From contig NZ_CP130720.1 in NCBI RefSeq assembly GCF_035984415.1, forward strand, positions 868,001-932,000: a stretch of 64,000 nt of DNA, read 5' to 3'. The notes under the pieces are model-generated. The model ran no database searches, was not told the DNA's origin, and worked only from the letters and a program-made list of their open reading frames with translations. The stretch comes from Streptomyces sp. NBC_01296 (lineage in GTDB: Bacteria > Actinomycetota > Actinomycetes > Streptomycetales > Streptomycetaceae). The position numbers and the translations under genes were made by a program. Shown piece after piece: positions 25,781 through 34,549 of this stretch (its first letter is position 1; each line of letters starts with the position of its first letter).

Positions 25781-28267
25781 CCCGTTCCGGGGTGCCCGGT
25801 CCCTGACCATCAGGGCGGCGACCAGGCCCGCGAGCAGTACGCTGCCGGCCGCCCACCAGAGGGTGGCGGTGTAGCCGCCCAGCACGTCCGCGCCGGCCGT
25901 GTCGGACGACGCTGCATCGCTCAGGCGGCTCGAGAAGACGCTGCTGAGCACTGCCCCGCCGATCGCCGCACCCACCTCCTGGGCCGTGGTGATCGCGCCC
26001 GAAGCACCACCGGAGTGCTCGGCGGCGACTCCCCCGGTCGCGATGGCGAAGACCGGTACGAAGGCCAGGCCGATGCCGAAGCCGGCGAGGAGCGTGCCGG
26101 GCAGGACCTCGGTCGTGTAGGAGCCGTCGACGCTCAGACCGGTCAGCAGGAGCAGCCCGACGGCCGTGAGCACCATGCCCGCCAGGATAAGGACGCGGGG
26201 TGCGGCGCGGCGCAGCAGGCGGGCGGAGACCTGGGTGGAGGCGATGACGAGGGCGGCGACCATGGGCAGGTAGGCCAGCCCGGCCATGAGGGGGTCGTAT
26301 CCGCAGATGCTCTGGAGGTAGTACCCCACGGCCGGGTACAGGGCGAAAATGCCGGCGCCGGCCAGGATCATGCCGAGGATGCTGCCGGCGCGGTTCGGGT
26401 CTTTGAAGACGTACGGCGGCAGGAGCGGGCCCGATGTCGCCGTCTGCCACCACACGAAGGCCACGAGCAGGAGGACGCCCCCCGCGAGCACGGCCAGGAC
26501 CAGGGGGGTGGTCCAGCCGCTCGACTGGCCCCCGCCGAGGCCGTAGACGAGGGCGGCGACTCCGCCGGCGCCGAGCACCACGCCGAGCGGGTCGAAGTGG
26601 CCGGATGTGCCGGCCGCGCGGTCGGGCAGCAGGGTGAGTGCGCCGATCAGGGCGATCACGGCGACGGGGACGGCGGCGTACAGGGACCCTCGCCAGGACA
26701 TGGTCTCGAGGAGCCAGCCGTCCGCGGCCAGCCCGAGTGCCCAACCGCCGCCGGTGACCGCGGCGTAGATCCCGAAGGCCCTGCCGCGTTCCTTCGGTTC
26801 GGTGAAGCCGGTGGCCACCAGGGACAGGGCGGCCGCAGTCAGCAGCGCGCCGAAGACGCCCTGCAGGGCGCGGGCCCAGACCAGCGTGCCGGGCTCGCCG
26901 GCCGATCCGCCGAGCGCCGAGGCGGCTGCGCATCCGAGCAGGCCGACGATCACGGTCTGTTTGCGTCCCACGAGGTCCGCGATGTGCCCGCCGATCAGCA
27001 GCGCCGCGGCGAAGGCGATGAAATAGGCGTTGGTCATCGGTTCCAGGGCGTCGGCGGAGAGGCCCAGGTCGGCCTGGATGGCCGGGATCGCCATGTTGAA
27101 GTTCGCCCCTTGGAACAGCACCATCAGCTGCGCCAGGGCGATCACCACCAAGCCCCACCAGCGCCTGGGGTGCGGGGACGCCGGGTCCGGGAGCGGGGCC
27201 CGGGGCGGGGGTACGGTCCAGGCGCCCGGGGGCGGGCCCGGGGGCGGGCCGAATCCCTGCGAGGGATCGAAGGGCCCGGCGGCCGTCGGGGCGTACTCGG
27301 GCGGCGGGGGCGCCGGCGGCCCGGGCTGCGGGGCGGCGGTCTCGGCGGGGGCCGGGGCATGCGCGGCGGGGGCGAAGTCCAGCAACTCGGCGGCATGGCG
27401 GCCGAGTTGTGCCAGCACCGCGCCCGGCAGCCACTCCGCGGCCTGGTCCGTCGCCGTGCGCTCGGCCACCTCCTGGGGGGTGGGCCGGCGGGCCGGGTCC
27501 TTGTGCAGGCATGCGCGTACGAGGTCGACCAGCGTCTCCGGTACGCCGGTCAGGTCCGCCTCCTCCTCCGCGACCCGGAAGAGGTGGGCGTTGAGCCCGG
27601 TGTCGGTGGCGCCGAAGAGGAGCCGCCCGGTGGCCGCGTAGACGAGAACGGCGCCCAGGCAGAAGACGTCGCTGGCGGGGGTGAGTTCGAGGCCGCGGAC
27701 CTGTTCCGGCGACATGAAGCCCGGGGAACCGATCAGCATGCCGGTGCGGGTGTGCAGGCTGTGGTCGTCGGCGAGGCTGTCCATCGCCCGTGCGATGCCG
27801 AAGTCGATGACGCGGGGCCCGTCGACGGTGACGAGGACGTTGGACGGCTTGAGGTCGCGGTGGATCAGGCCCGCCCCGTGCACGGCCTGGAGGGCGAGGG
27901 CGAGGCGGTTGGCGAGGGTGTGCACCGAGTGCTCGGGCAGCGGCCCGAAGTGCTCGGCGACCACGGCGTGCAGGTCGGGCCCCGGGATGTACTGGGTGGC
28001 CACCCAGGGGATGGCGGCCTCGGGATCGGCATCGAGCACGGCCGCCGTACAACTCCCGCCCACCCTGCGCGCAGCGGCCACTTCGCGGGCGAAGCGCTTG
28101 CGGAACTCGGGGTGCCCGGCGTACTCGGCCTGCACGACTTTCACGGCGACGGTACGGCCGCCCTCGGAGCGACCCAGATAGACCAGGCCCATGCCGCCTG
28201 CGCCCAGCCGGGCGATCAATCGGTACGGGCCTATGCGCGGCGGGTCTTCGGCGATCAGCTGGTCCAC
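25763..28267 (-). CDS. Ser/Thr protein kinase fused to an MFS (DHA2-like) transporter
   Basis: An 834-residue single-frame fusion. Residues 1-285 or so are a complete Hanks kinase: GAGGMG glycine loop, Lys43 in AVKVV, catalytic HRDLKPSN (136-143), DFG (155-157) and the SPEQVRG activation-segment end. A Pro/Ala-rich linker (about 300-370) leads into a major facilitator of the EmrB/DHA2 drug-exporter type with about 14 helices, starting at WWGLVVIALAQLMVLFQ and carrying GHIADLVGRKQ, the family's loop 2-3 motif. All catalytic residues are present, so both halves may work. GTG 28267 gives the usual N-terminus of Streptomyces kinases (about 11 residues before IGPYRL) but has no ribosome site. ATG 28309 is an alternative. 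The role may be export controlled by phosphorylation. Confidence 0.85.
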   Translation of the reverse strand: MDQLIAEDPPRIGPYRLIARLGAGGMGLVYLGRSEGGRTVAVKVVQAEYAGHPEFRKRFAREVAAARRVGGSCTAAVLDADPEAAIPWVATQYIPGPDLHAVVAEHFGPLPEHSVHTLANRLALALQAVHGAGLIHRDLKPSNVLVTVDGPRVIDFGIARAMDSLADDHSLHTRTGMLIGSPGFMSPEQVRGLELTPASDVFCLGAVLVYAATGRLLFGATDTGLNAHLFRVAEEEADLTGVPETLVDLVRACLHKDPARRPTPQEVAERTATDQAAEWLPGAVLAQLGRHAAELLDFAPAAHAPAPAETAAPQPGPPAPPPPEYAPTAAGPFDPSQGFGPPPGPPPGAWTVPPPRAPLPDPASPHPRRWWGLVVIALAQLMVLFQGANFNMAIPAIQADLGLSADALEPMTNAYFIAFAAALLIGGHIADLVGRKQTVIVGLLGCAAASALGGSAGEPGTLVWARALQGVFGALLTAAALSLVATGFTEPKERGRAFGIYAAVTGGGWALGLAADGWLLETMSWRGSLYAAVPVAVIALIGALTLLPDRAAGTSGHFDPLGVVLGAGGVAALVYGLGGGQSSGWTTPLVLAVLAGGVLLLVAFVWWQTATSGPLLPPYVFKDPNRAGSILGMILAGAGIFALYPAVGYYLQSICGYDPLMAGLAYLPMVAALVIASTQVSARLLRRAAPRVLILAGMVLTAVGLLLLTGLSVDGSYTTEVLPGTLLAGFGIGLAFVPVFAIATGGVAAEHSGGASGAITTAQEVGAAIGGAVLSSVFSSRLSDAASSDTAGADVLGGYTATLWWAAGSVLLAGLVAALMVRDRAPRNGARLPL

Positions 28268-28275
28268 GGGGGGAA

Positions 28276-28292
28276 GGATAGTCCAACTATCC
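28276..28292. promoter_or_regulatory. 17-bp perfect palindrome at the kinase-transporter start
   Basis: GGATAGT CCA ACTATCC has 7-bp arms around 3 bases. It ends 8 bases upstream of the preferred GTG start. On the minus strand TATCCT, a -10-like hexamer, overlaps one arm and lies 7 bases from the GTG, so a leaderless transcript with an operator over its promoter is possible. Confidence 0.55.
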
Positions 28293-28340
28293 AACACCGG
28301 TGGGGACATCGGCCGAATTCGATCAGTGGCCGGGAAGAGC

Positions 28341-28372
28341 CGCATTCCATGCTCATATGAGCATGGAATGCG
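28341..28372. promoter_or_regulatory. 32-bp perfect palindrome in a divergent promoter region
   Basis: The half-site CGCATTCCATGCTCAT is followed at once by its exact reverse complement, with no mismatch and no spacer. The site lies between the kinase-transporter gene (74 bases away) and the xanthine-dehydrogenase-type operon (87 bases away). It is A+T-richer than its surroundings. It most likely binds a dimeric or tetrameric regulator; no regulator gene is directly adjacent. As RNA it would fold into a long stem. Confidence 0.75.
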
Positions 28373-28458
28373 CTGCGCATGTCGGCCCCGACGCTCGCTT
28401 GGCCAGCCTGACACGTACGGCGATATCCTTTGAAGAGCATCGAGGGAGATCAGTTCCC

Positions 28459-29286
28459 ATGGATCTGAACACCGTCACCGAAGTCGTCCGGCGGCCGTCC
28501 GACCGTCCGGGCGTGGACTGGCGCGAAGGCGACGCCTGGCTCGCCGGCGGAACCTGGCTGTTCTCTGCGGAGCAGCCGGGCCTGCACCGCCTCATCGACC
28601 TGACGGCATTGCGTTGGGATCCGCTCGTCCCGCACGACAAGGGCCTCGAGATAGGTGCAACGTGCACCGTCCGCGACCTCCATGCCTTCACGCCGCCGGC
28701 GGATTGGATCGCGGGCGGCCTTTTCGCGACGAGCTGCGAGGCGTTCCTCTCCTCCTTCAAGGTCTGGAACTCGGCGACCGTCGGCGGCAACATCTGCATG
28801 TCCTTGCCGGCCGGCCCCATGATCACGCTGACGGTCGCCCTCGAGGCGACGTACGAGCTGTGGGCTCCCGACGGGTCCACGCGCATCGTCGATGCCCTCG
28901 ATTTCGTGACCGGCGACCATCGCAACGTCCTCGCTCCCGGGGAAATCCTGCGGCGCATCGACATCCCGGCGCACGCCCTGCGCAAACGCACCGCGCACCG
29001 CCGCTTCACCCTGACCCACCTCGGCCGTTCGACGGTGTTCCTCCTCGGTACGCAGACGCCGGGAAGGGGCGACCTGCTGCTGACCGTCACGGCCGGCACC
29101 ACACGCCCGGTGCGCATGGCGTTCGACTCCATGCCCGATGCCGCAACCCTGCAGCAGAGCATCGACGTCATCCCCGCCGACGTCTGGTTCGCGGACCCCA
29201 ACGGAACTCCCGAACACCGTCGCCACCTGACGAAGCACTTCGCCGAGGAGATGCGTCGCGAACTCATGACCGGGGGTCCGCAATGA
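28459..29286 (+). CDS. Xanthine dehydrogenase-family FAD-binding subunit
   Basis: A 275-residue medium subunit of a molybdenum hydroxylase. It has the FAD-binding segments AWLAGGTWLFSAEQ (about 27-40) and NSATVGGNICMSLPAGPM (about 103-120), typical of CoxM/XDH FAD domains, and a C-terminal CO-dehydrogenase flavoprotein-like domain. It passes electrons from the Fe-S clusters of its partner to FAD and an acceptor. The ATG follows GGGAGA. Its TGA overlaps the next ATG (ATGA), so the two subunits are translationally coupled. The 32-bp palindrome lies upstream. Confidence 0.88.
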   Translation: MDLNTVTEVVRRPSDRPGVDWREGDAWLAGGTWLFSAEQPGLHRLIDLTALRWDPLVPHDKGLEIGATCTVRDLHAFTPPADWIAGGLFATSCEAFLSSFKVWNSATVGGNICMSLPAGPMITLTVALEATYELWAPDGSTRIVDALDFVTGDHRNVLAPGEILRRIDIPAHALRKRTAHRRFTLTHLGRSTVFLLGTQTPGRGDLLLTVTAGTTRPVRMAFDSMPDAATLQQSIDVIPADVWFADPNGTPEHRRHLTKHFAEEMRRELMTGGPQ

Positions 29287-32000
29287 CGTACACCGTGAAC
29301 GGCAAGACCTTCGACGAGGAGCCGGAACCCGGCCAGTGCCTGCGCACTTTCCTCCGCTCCCTCGGCCACTACGGCGTCAAGAAGGGCTGCGACGCCGGCG
29401 ATTGCGGCGCCTGTACCGTCTGGTTGGACGGCACCCCGGTCCACAGCTGCATCACCCCGGCGTTCCGTGCGGACGGTCATGCGGTGACCACGATCGAGGG
29501 GCTCGGATCGCCGGGCCACCTGCATCCGATGCAGCGCCGGTTCCGCGACGCCCCCGGGTTCCAGTGCGGTTTCTGCACCGCAGGGATGATCATGACCTCG
29601 GCAACGTTCACCGAGGCCCAGAAAGCGGACCTGCCGCGGGCGCTGAAGGGCAACCTCTGCCGCTGCACCGGCTATCGGGGGATCGAGGACGCCGTGCAGG
29701 GCGTCGTCGGCGTGGAGAGCGCCGCGCCGGGAAGAGCCGTCGGGACGAGCGTCGGCGCGCCGGCCGCCGACGACGTGGTGACCGGTCGCGCCGAGTTCAC
29801 GATGGACACCTACATCGAAGGCATGCTGCACCTCAAGGTGCTGCACTCACCGCACGCGCACGCCCGGATCGTCTCGATCGACAAGACCGACGCACTCGCC
29901 GTTCCCGGCGTGCACCGCGTCTACACCTGGGAGGACGTGCCGCGCAGGCGCTTCACCACGGCCATCCACACCGACCACCTGGTCGATCCGGACGACACCT
30001 TCATCCTCGACGACACGGTCCGCTTCGTCGGCCAGCGCGTCGTCGCCGTCCTGGCCGACACGGTCGCCGCGGCGGAGGAGGGCTGCCGCAGGGTCCACGT
30101 CGACTACGAGGTGCTGCCGGCGGTGTTCGACCCCGAAGAGGCGATGACCGAGGGCGCGCCACAGCTGCACGGCACGGACGATCCGTTCGCCCGCGATCCC
30201 GCCCGCAACGTCCTGCTCGAGATCCACTCCCACATCGGTGATGTCGACGCCGGGTTCGCCGAGGCCGACCTGATCCACGAAGGCACGTACTTCTCACCGC
30301 GCGTGCAGCACGCGCACCTCGAGACCCACGGCTCGATCGCCTGGATGGAGAACGGCCGCCTGAACGTCCGCACCAGTTCGCAGTCGCCGTCGATCGCGAA
30401 GGTCAAACTCGCCTATCTGTTCGCACTGCGCCCCGACCAGCTCCGCGTGTTCTGCAAGCGCGTCGGCGGCGGCTTCGGCGGCAAGCAGGAAGTGATCTCG
30501 GAGGATCTGGCCGCGCTCGCCACCCTGGACACCGGGCGGCCTGTCTGCTTCGAGTACACCCGCGAGGAGGAGTTCACCACGGCGTCACCGCGGCATCCGA
30601 TGAAGCTGACGGTCAAGCTCGGTGCGAAGGCGGACGGCAGGCTCACGGCGTTCCAGGTCCGCAACGTGTCGAACACGGGCGCCTACGGCAACCACGGCGG
30701 CGAAACGCTGTACGCGGGAGGCGCTGCCGTCATGATCTACCGCTGCCCCAACAAGAAGTACGACGCGTACTCGGTCTACACGAACACCGTGCCGAGCGGG
30801 GCGCTGCGCGGGTACGGGATGACGCAGCCGGCGTTCGCCGTGGAATCGGCGATGCACGAACTGGCACGCGCGTTGCACATGGATCCGCTCGAACTGCGAC
30901 GGCGCAACATCGTGCGGCCCGGCGAGCCGCTCGTCGCCCTGCACGACGGCCCGGACGACGTGATCTTCTCGGAGGACGGACTCTCGAAGTGCATCGACCT
31001 GGTGGACCGGGCCATGGCCCGGACTGCCGATCAGCCGTCGCCCGGCCCAGGGTGGCTCGTAGGGGCCGGCGTCGCGAGTTCCCTGCACGAGACCGCGCCC
31101 CCGACCGAACACGTGTCGGAGGCCTGGGTCACGCTCGGCGACGACCTCGTCTACGAACTGGCCGTGGGGACCGTGGAATTCGGCGAGGGCACCTCGACCG
31201 CCCACGTCCAGATCGCGGCCAACCAGCTCGGCACGACGCCGTCGCGGATCCGTCTGGTGCAGTCCGACACCGACCGCACGGGATTCGACACCGGCGCCTT
31301 CGCGAGTGCGGGCCTTTTCGTATCGGGCAATGCGGTACTTCGAGCGGCCAACGCGGTGCGCGACCGCATCCTGGAATTCGCCGCCGCCCATACGGGCGTC
31401 CACCTCGTGATGTGTTCGATGGCCGACGACTGCGTCGTCTGCGGGGACCAGCGCGTGTCGTTGGCCGAACTCGTCGCCCTGGCCCGGGCGCGCGGGATCC
31501 GTTTCACCGCTGCCCGCAAGGCCTACGGCTCGCCCCGGAGCGTGGTCTCCAATACGCAGGGCTTCCGGATCGCCGTCCACCGGGTGACGGGCGAGATCCG
31601 CATCCTGTACAGCGTCCAGGCGACCGACGCCGCCGTCGTGATCAACCCGGCGCAAGTCCGCGGGCAGGTGGAGGGCGGCGTCGCGCAGGGAATCGGCTTC
31701 GCACTGACCGAGAATTTCCACGTCGACGCGAACGGTGTCATGGTCAACCCCAACTTCCGCAACTACCGCATCCCCGCCTACGCCGATGTCCCGCGCACCG
31801 ACGTGCTCCTGGTGAACTCGTCGGATTCCGTGGGGCCCATGCGGTCGAAGGGCATGGCGGAATGCTGCATCAACCCGGTGGCCCCCGCGTTGGCGAATGC
31901 ACTCCACGACGCCACCGGCGTCCGGTTCCGCGCGCTGCCCCTGACTCCTGAACGCATCTACAGCCGGCTGGGCGAGAGCCGGCCGGTACAGACGGCCTGA
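29283..32000 (+). CDS. Xanthine dehydrogenase-type hydroxylase: [2Fe-2S] domain fused to molybdopterin subunit
   Basis: A 905-residue fusion. Residues 1-145 or so form the small iron-sulphur subunit with both clusters (GCDAGDCGACTVW, then CGFCTAGMI and CRCTGYRGIED). The rest is the molybdopterin-binding large subunit with VGGGFGGKQE, the EGGVAQGIGFAL cofactor segment and SKGMAECCINP, whose Glu matches the catalytic base of xanthine dehydrogenase. In most bacteria these are separate genes, so the fusion is notable. It should hydroxylate a purine, aldehyde or N-heterocycle. No cofactor-insertion XdhC is nearby. It overlaps the FAD-subunit gene by 4 bases and is followed 4 bases later by a membrane ABM protein. 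Confidence 0.88.
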   Translation: MTYTVNGKTFDEEPEPGQCLRTFLRSLGHYGVKKGCDAGDCGACTVWLDGTPVHSCITPAFRADGHAVTTIEGLGSPGHLHPMQRRFRDAPGFQCGFCTAGMIMTSATFTEAQKADLPRALKGNLCRCTGYRGIEDAVQGVVGVESAAPGRAVGTSVGAPAADDVVTGRAEFTMDTYIEGMLHLKVLHSPHAHARIVSIDKTDALAVPGVHRVYTWEDVPRRRFTTAIHTDHLVDPDDTFILDDTVRFVGQRVVAVLADTVAAAEEGCRRVHVDYEVLPAVFDPEEAMTEGAPQLHGTDDPFARDPARNVLLEIHSHIGDVDAGFAEADLIHEGTYFSPRVQHAHLETHGSIAWMENGRLNVRTSSQSPSIAKVKLAYLFALRPDQLRVFCKRVGGGFGGKQEVISEDLAALATLDTGRPVCFEYTREEEFTTASPRHPMKLTVKLGAKADGRLTAFQVRNVSNTGAYGNHGGETLYAGGAAVMIYRCPNKKYDAYSVYTNTVPSGALRGYGMTQPAFAVESAMHELARALHMDPLELRRRNIVRPGEPLVALHDGPDDVIFSEDGLSKCIDLVDRAMARTADQPSPGPGWLVGAGVASSLHETAPPTEHVSEAWVTLGDDLVYELAVGTVEFGEGTSTAHVQIAANQLGTTPSRIRLVQSDTDRTGFDTGAFASAGLFVSGNAVLRAANAVRDRILEFAAAHTGVHLVMCSMADDCVVCGDQRVSLAELVALARARGIRFTAARKAYGSPRSVVSNTQGFRIAVHRVTGEIRILYSVQATDAAVVINPAQVRGQVEGGVAQGIGFALTENFHVDANGVMVNPNFRNYRIPAYADVPRTDVLLVNSSDSVGPMRSKGMAECCINPVAPALANALHDATGVRFRALPLTPERIYSRLGESRPVQTA

Positions 32001-32004
32001 GAAC

Positions 32005-32976
32005 ATGAACACCGAGAGACACGACGAAGCCACGGCGACCGCGATCATCGGCCAGAAGGTTCTGCCCGGACGGGATCGGGAGTACGAGACGTGGCAGGAG
32101 GAGGTCAATGCCGCGGCCGCCGACTACCCCGGGGCCCTCGGCTCCGAGGTCTCCCCGCCGACTGCACTGCAGCCCGACTGGGTCACCGTGTACCGCTTCG
32201 ACTCGATAGCCCATCTGCAGACGTGGATCAACAGCGCCACCAGGCAGCGGCTCCTCGACGCCGGCAGCGAGTTCTTCGACGGCCCGGCGACCCAGCAGGT
32301 GCTCAGCGGTGGCACCCGGCCGGCAGATCCGCTGGTGACCGTGGTGGTCAGCCACCGAGTCCACCCGGATTCCGTCGATGATTTCCTCGCATGGCAGCGG
32401 CACATCAGCGAGGCCGAGAGCAACTTCGAAGGATTCCGCGGAACCGAGCTCTTCCGGCCGGTCGAGGGAGTCCATGACGAATGGACCACGCTGTACCGGT
32501 TCGACAACGCCGAGCACCTCGACGCCTGGCTGACGTCGACCGAGCGGCAGGATGTCCTCGCCGAGGGCGAGAAGTTCAGCGACTTCAAGATGCGCACCGT
32601 CGACAACTCGTTCGGCAGTTGGTTCGCCTTCGACGAGAACGGCAAGGAAGCACCGCCGCCGTCGGTCACGAAGACCGCCATCGCGATCTGGGTCGGCCTG
32701 TACCCGACGGTCGTACTGCTGGCGCTCGCCCTGTCGCCGCTGAAGCTGCCGCTCTGGATCGGGCTGCTCGTGGGAAACCTCCTCTCGAGCTTGGTCATGA
32801 GCTTCTTCACGATGCCGTTCTACGTGAACCCGCTGCTCAAGCGGTGGCTGCGCCCCGCCCCGGACCAACCGGCGCTGAAGACCAACCTCATCGGCCTCGG
32901 GATCGTCGCGGTGGCGAACCTGTTCTGGGTCTTCGTCTTCTACGTCGTGACGACCAAGATCTGGACACTGCCCTGA
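32005..32976 (+). CDS. Membrane protein with two antibiotic-biosynthesis-monooxygenase (ABM)-like domains
   Basis: A 323-residue protein. Two dimeric ferredoxin-like ABM repeats occupy about residues 10-100 (QKVLPGRDREYETWQEEV, WVTVYRFDS) and 105-200 (HRVHPDSVDDFLAWQRHI, WTTLYRFDN). Three hydrophobic helices follow (about 225-245, 250-275, 295-318). ABM domains act as cofactor-free monooxygenases or as heme or quinone binders. It is 4 bases after the molybdenum hydroxylase, so it may anchor or assist that enzyme at the membrane; this is inference. The domain order with a C-terminal membrane anchor occurs in other actinobacteria but has no assigned role that I know of. Confidence 0.75.
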   Translation: MNTERHDEATATAIIGQKVLPGRDREYETWQEEVNAAAADYPGALGSEVSPPTALQPDWVTVYRFDSIAHLQTWINSATRQRLLDAGSEFFDGPATQQVLSGGTRPADPLVTVVVSHRVHPDSVDDFLAWQRHISEAESNFEGFRGTELFRPVEGVHDEWTTLYRFDNAEHLDAWLTSTERQDVLAEGEKFSDFKMRTVDNSFGSWFAFDENGKEAPPPSVTKTAIAIWVGLYPTVVLLALALSPLKLPLWIGLLVGNLLSSLVMSFFTMPFYVNPLLKRWLRPAPDQPALKTNLIGLGIVAVANLFWVFVFYVVTTKIWTLP

Positions 32977-33001
32977 GCTGCGCAGAGGTGGTGAGCGACG
33001 C

Positions 33002-33817
33002 ATGAGCACAGGCGACAGGCAAGGCCGCTACGGTGAGGCCGTGTTCCGGCCCGAGCAGGCGGGCGAGGACGACCGGATCGACCTCGGGGCACTCACGTAC
33101 GACGACATGACGATGGACCGCCTGCGCGCCCTGGGAGCCGGGCCGGGCTGGAACTGCCTCGAGGCGGGGGCCGGCACCGGAACGATCGCCCGGCGGCTGA
33201 TCGAGGAGGCCGGGGTGCGCAACGTACTCGCGGTCGACCGCGACGTGCGGTTCCTCGGCTCCCGTCCACTGCCGGGGCTCGACCTCCTGGAGGCGGACAT
33301 CAGCGGGCCGGGGTTCGACCCCGGCCGCCGTTTCCAGCTCGTCCACGCCCGGTTCGTCCTGATGCACCTGCGGTCGTGGCGGCGCCTGATCGCCGGGCTC
33401 GCCGGCCTGCTGGCCGAGGACGGGGTGCTGGTCCTCAGCGACGCGGTCGACCTGACGACCGCTGCCGCGCCGCCGACCCCGTACACCCGGGTCATGCAGG
33501 CCATGTGGCAAGGGCTGCGGGACACCATCGGCACCGACGTCTCGTGGGTCCCGGACTACCCACGGCACATGCGCGATGCGGGACTTGTGTCGGTGGCCGC
33601 CGAGATACGGGTGCCGCCCCTGGTCCCGCACAGCCCCATCAGCCGCTTCTGGGCCGGGACATGGGACCGGGCCAGAGAGGCGATCGTGGCCACCGCACTG
33701 GTCGAGGACGCGACGGTCGACGAGGCGATCCGGTATCTCGACTCGCCGGACTGCGCCGCGCTGTCGCCCGGAATGCTCACCGCCTGGGGCCGGAGGCAGG
33801 CCGACCTCGTCAGGTGA
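33002..33817 (+). CDS. SAM-dependent methyltransferase (class I)
   Basis: A 271-residue Rossmann-fold methyltransferase. Motif I is LEAGAGTGTIARRL (about residues 54-67), followed by an acidic loop end (AVDRD), motif II-like LLEADISG and a post-motif strand, LVHARFVLMHL, as in UbiE/MenG-like enzymes. It lies 25 bases after the ABM protein on the same strand and is probably the last gene of the hydroxylase operon. The substrate is unknown; methylation of the hydroxylated product would fit the context. The last 8 bases overlap the end of the convergent DUF2993 gene. Confidence 0.82.
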   Translation: MSTGDRQGRYGEAVFRPEQAGEDDRIDLGALTYDDMTMDRLRALGAGPGWNCLEAGAGTGTIARRLIEEAGVRNVLAVDRDVRFLGSRPLPGLDLLEADISGPGFDPGRRFQLVHARFVLMHLRSWRRLIAGLAGLLAEDGVLVLSDAVDLTTAAAPPTPYTRVMQAMWQGLRDTIGTDVSWVPDYPRHMRDAGLVSVAAEIRVPPLVPHSPISRFWAGTWDRAREAIVATALVEDATVDEAIRYLDSPDCAALSPGMLTAWGRRQADLVR

Positions 33818-34538
33818 GGTCCGTGCGTTGCGCTCGGGCGTGCACGGTCACCCCGCCGTGGCCCACCGATACGGCGGTGGGCTGCAGGCCCATCGGGAGG
33901 GGCGGGATCTCCCGGCTGCGCTCCGACAGCGCCCTGCCGATGGCGGGGGTGGCCGGGTCGATCGGGCGGCCGGCCAGGGAGGCGCTGTCCGCGCTGAGGG
34001 TGACGGCGCCTGCGTCGAGGCGGAGTTCGGCCGTGATGACCAGCGGCATGCCCACGACGGCGGCCTCGATCCGTACCCGGCCGTTGCCCGCATCGGAGAG
34101 GCGGACGCTGCGGTCGCCTCGGGAGCCGAGCGAGGCGAACGGGGCCGTGAACGCGGCGTCCAGCGACTCCGCCGCGTAGCCGCCGGTGTGCTCGGACACC
34201 CGGTGGAGGTCGACCGCGGCCTTCACCGGGATGCCGTCGCTCGTCCGGGCGTCGCCCTTGACGCGCACCTCGGGGTGGCTGCCCCGGGCGGCGTCGAGCA
34301 GGAAGGGGTAGCCCTCGATGGTGACCTCCGGCGACGTGAGACCGCTGCCCTGGCGGGCGGCGATCCGGTCGGCGAACCTCTCCTCGCCCACCTGACGGGC
34401 GAGGGCGTCGACCGCGAGCAGCAGGGCGCCCGCCAGCACGGCCACGGCGATGACGCGCCGGGCCCGGCGCCGCGGCGGAGCGGTACGTACGGTCCGGCTT
34501 TTCGGAGGGGTCAGGGTGTGCAGGGGTTTCAGGGGCAT
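33810..34538 (-). CDS. DUF2993 (LmeA-like) secreted or membrane-anchored protein
   Basis: A 242-residue protein with an N-terminal basic region and one hydrophobic helix (RVIAVAVLAGALLLAVDALA, about residues 28-47), then a beta-rich domain (SPEVTIEGYPFLLDAARGSH is the family's first block) of the DUF2993 type. The mycobacterial relative LmeA is a periplasmic lipid-binding mannosyltransferase factor, so a role in envelope lipid handling is plausible. ATG 34538 has GAGG about 9 bases upstream. It lies 11 bases after the MMPL exporter gene and is probably co-transcribed with it. Confidence 0.78.
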   Translation of the reverse strand: MPLKPLHTLTPPKSRTVRTAPPRRRARRVIAVAVLAGALLLAVDALARQVGEERFADRIAARQGSGLTSPEVTIEGYPFLLDAARGSHPEVRVKGDARTSDGIPVKAAVDLHRVSEHTGGYAAESLDAAFTAPFASLGSRGDRSVRLSDAGNGRVRIEAAVVGMPLVITAELRLDAGAVTLSADSASLAGRPIDPATPAIGRALSERSREIPPLPMGLQPTAVSVGHGGVTVHARAQRTDLT

Positions 34539-34549
34539 GGGCGTGTACC

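Noticed and set aside
26188..26190. TAA word in the kinase-transporter gene read as a TTA codon on the minus strand
   Set aside because: The frame there reads CTT ATC (Leu-Ile), so the word is out of frame.
26015..28360. Long plus-strand ORF (781 codons) opposite the kinase-transporter
   Set aside because: Low-complexity antisense shadow with no domain; the minus-strand protein has all kinase and MFS motifs.
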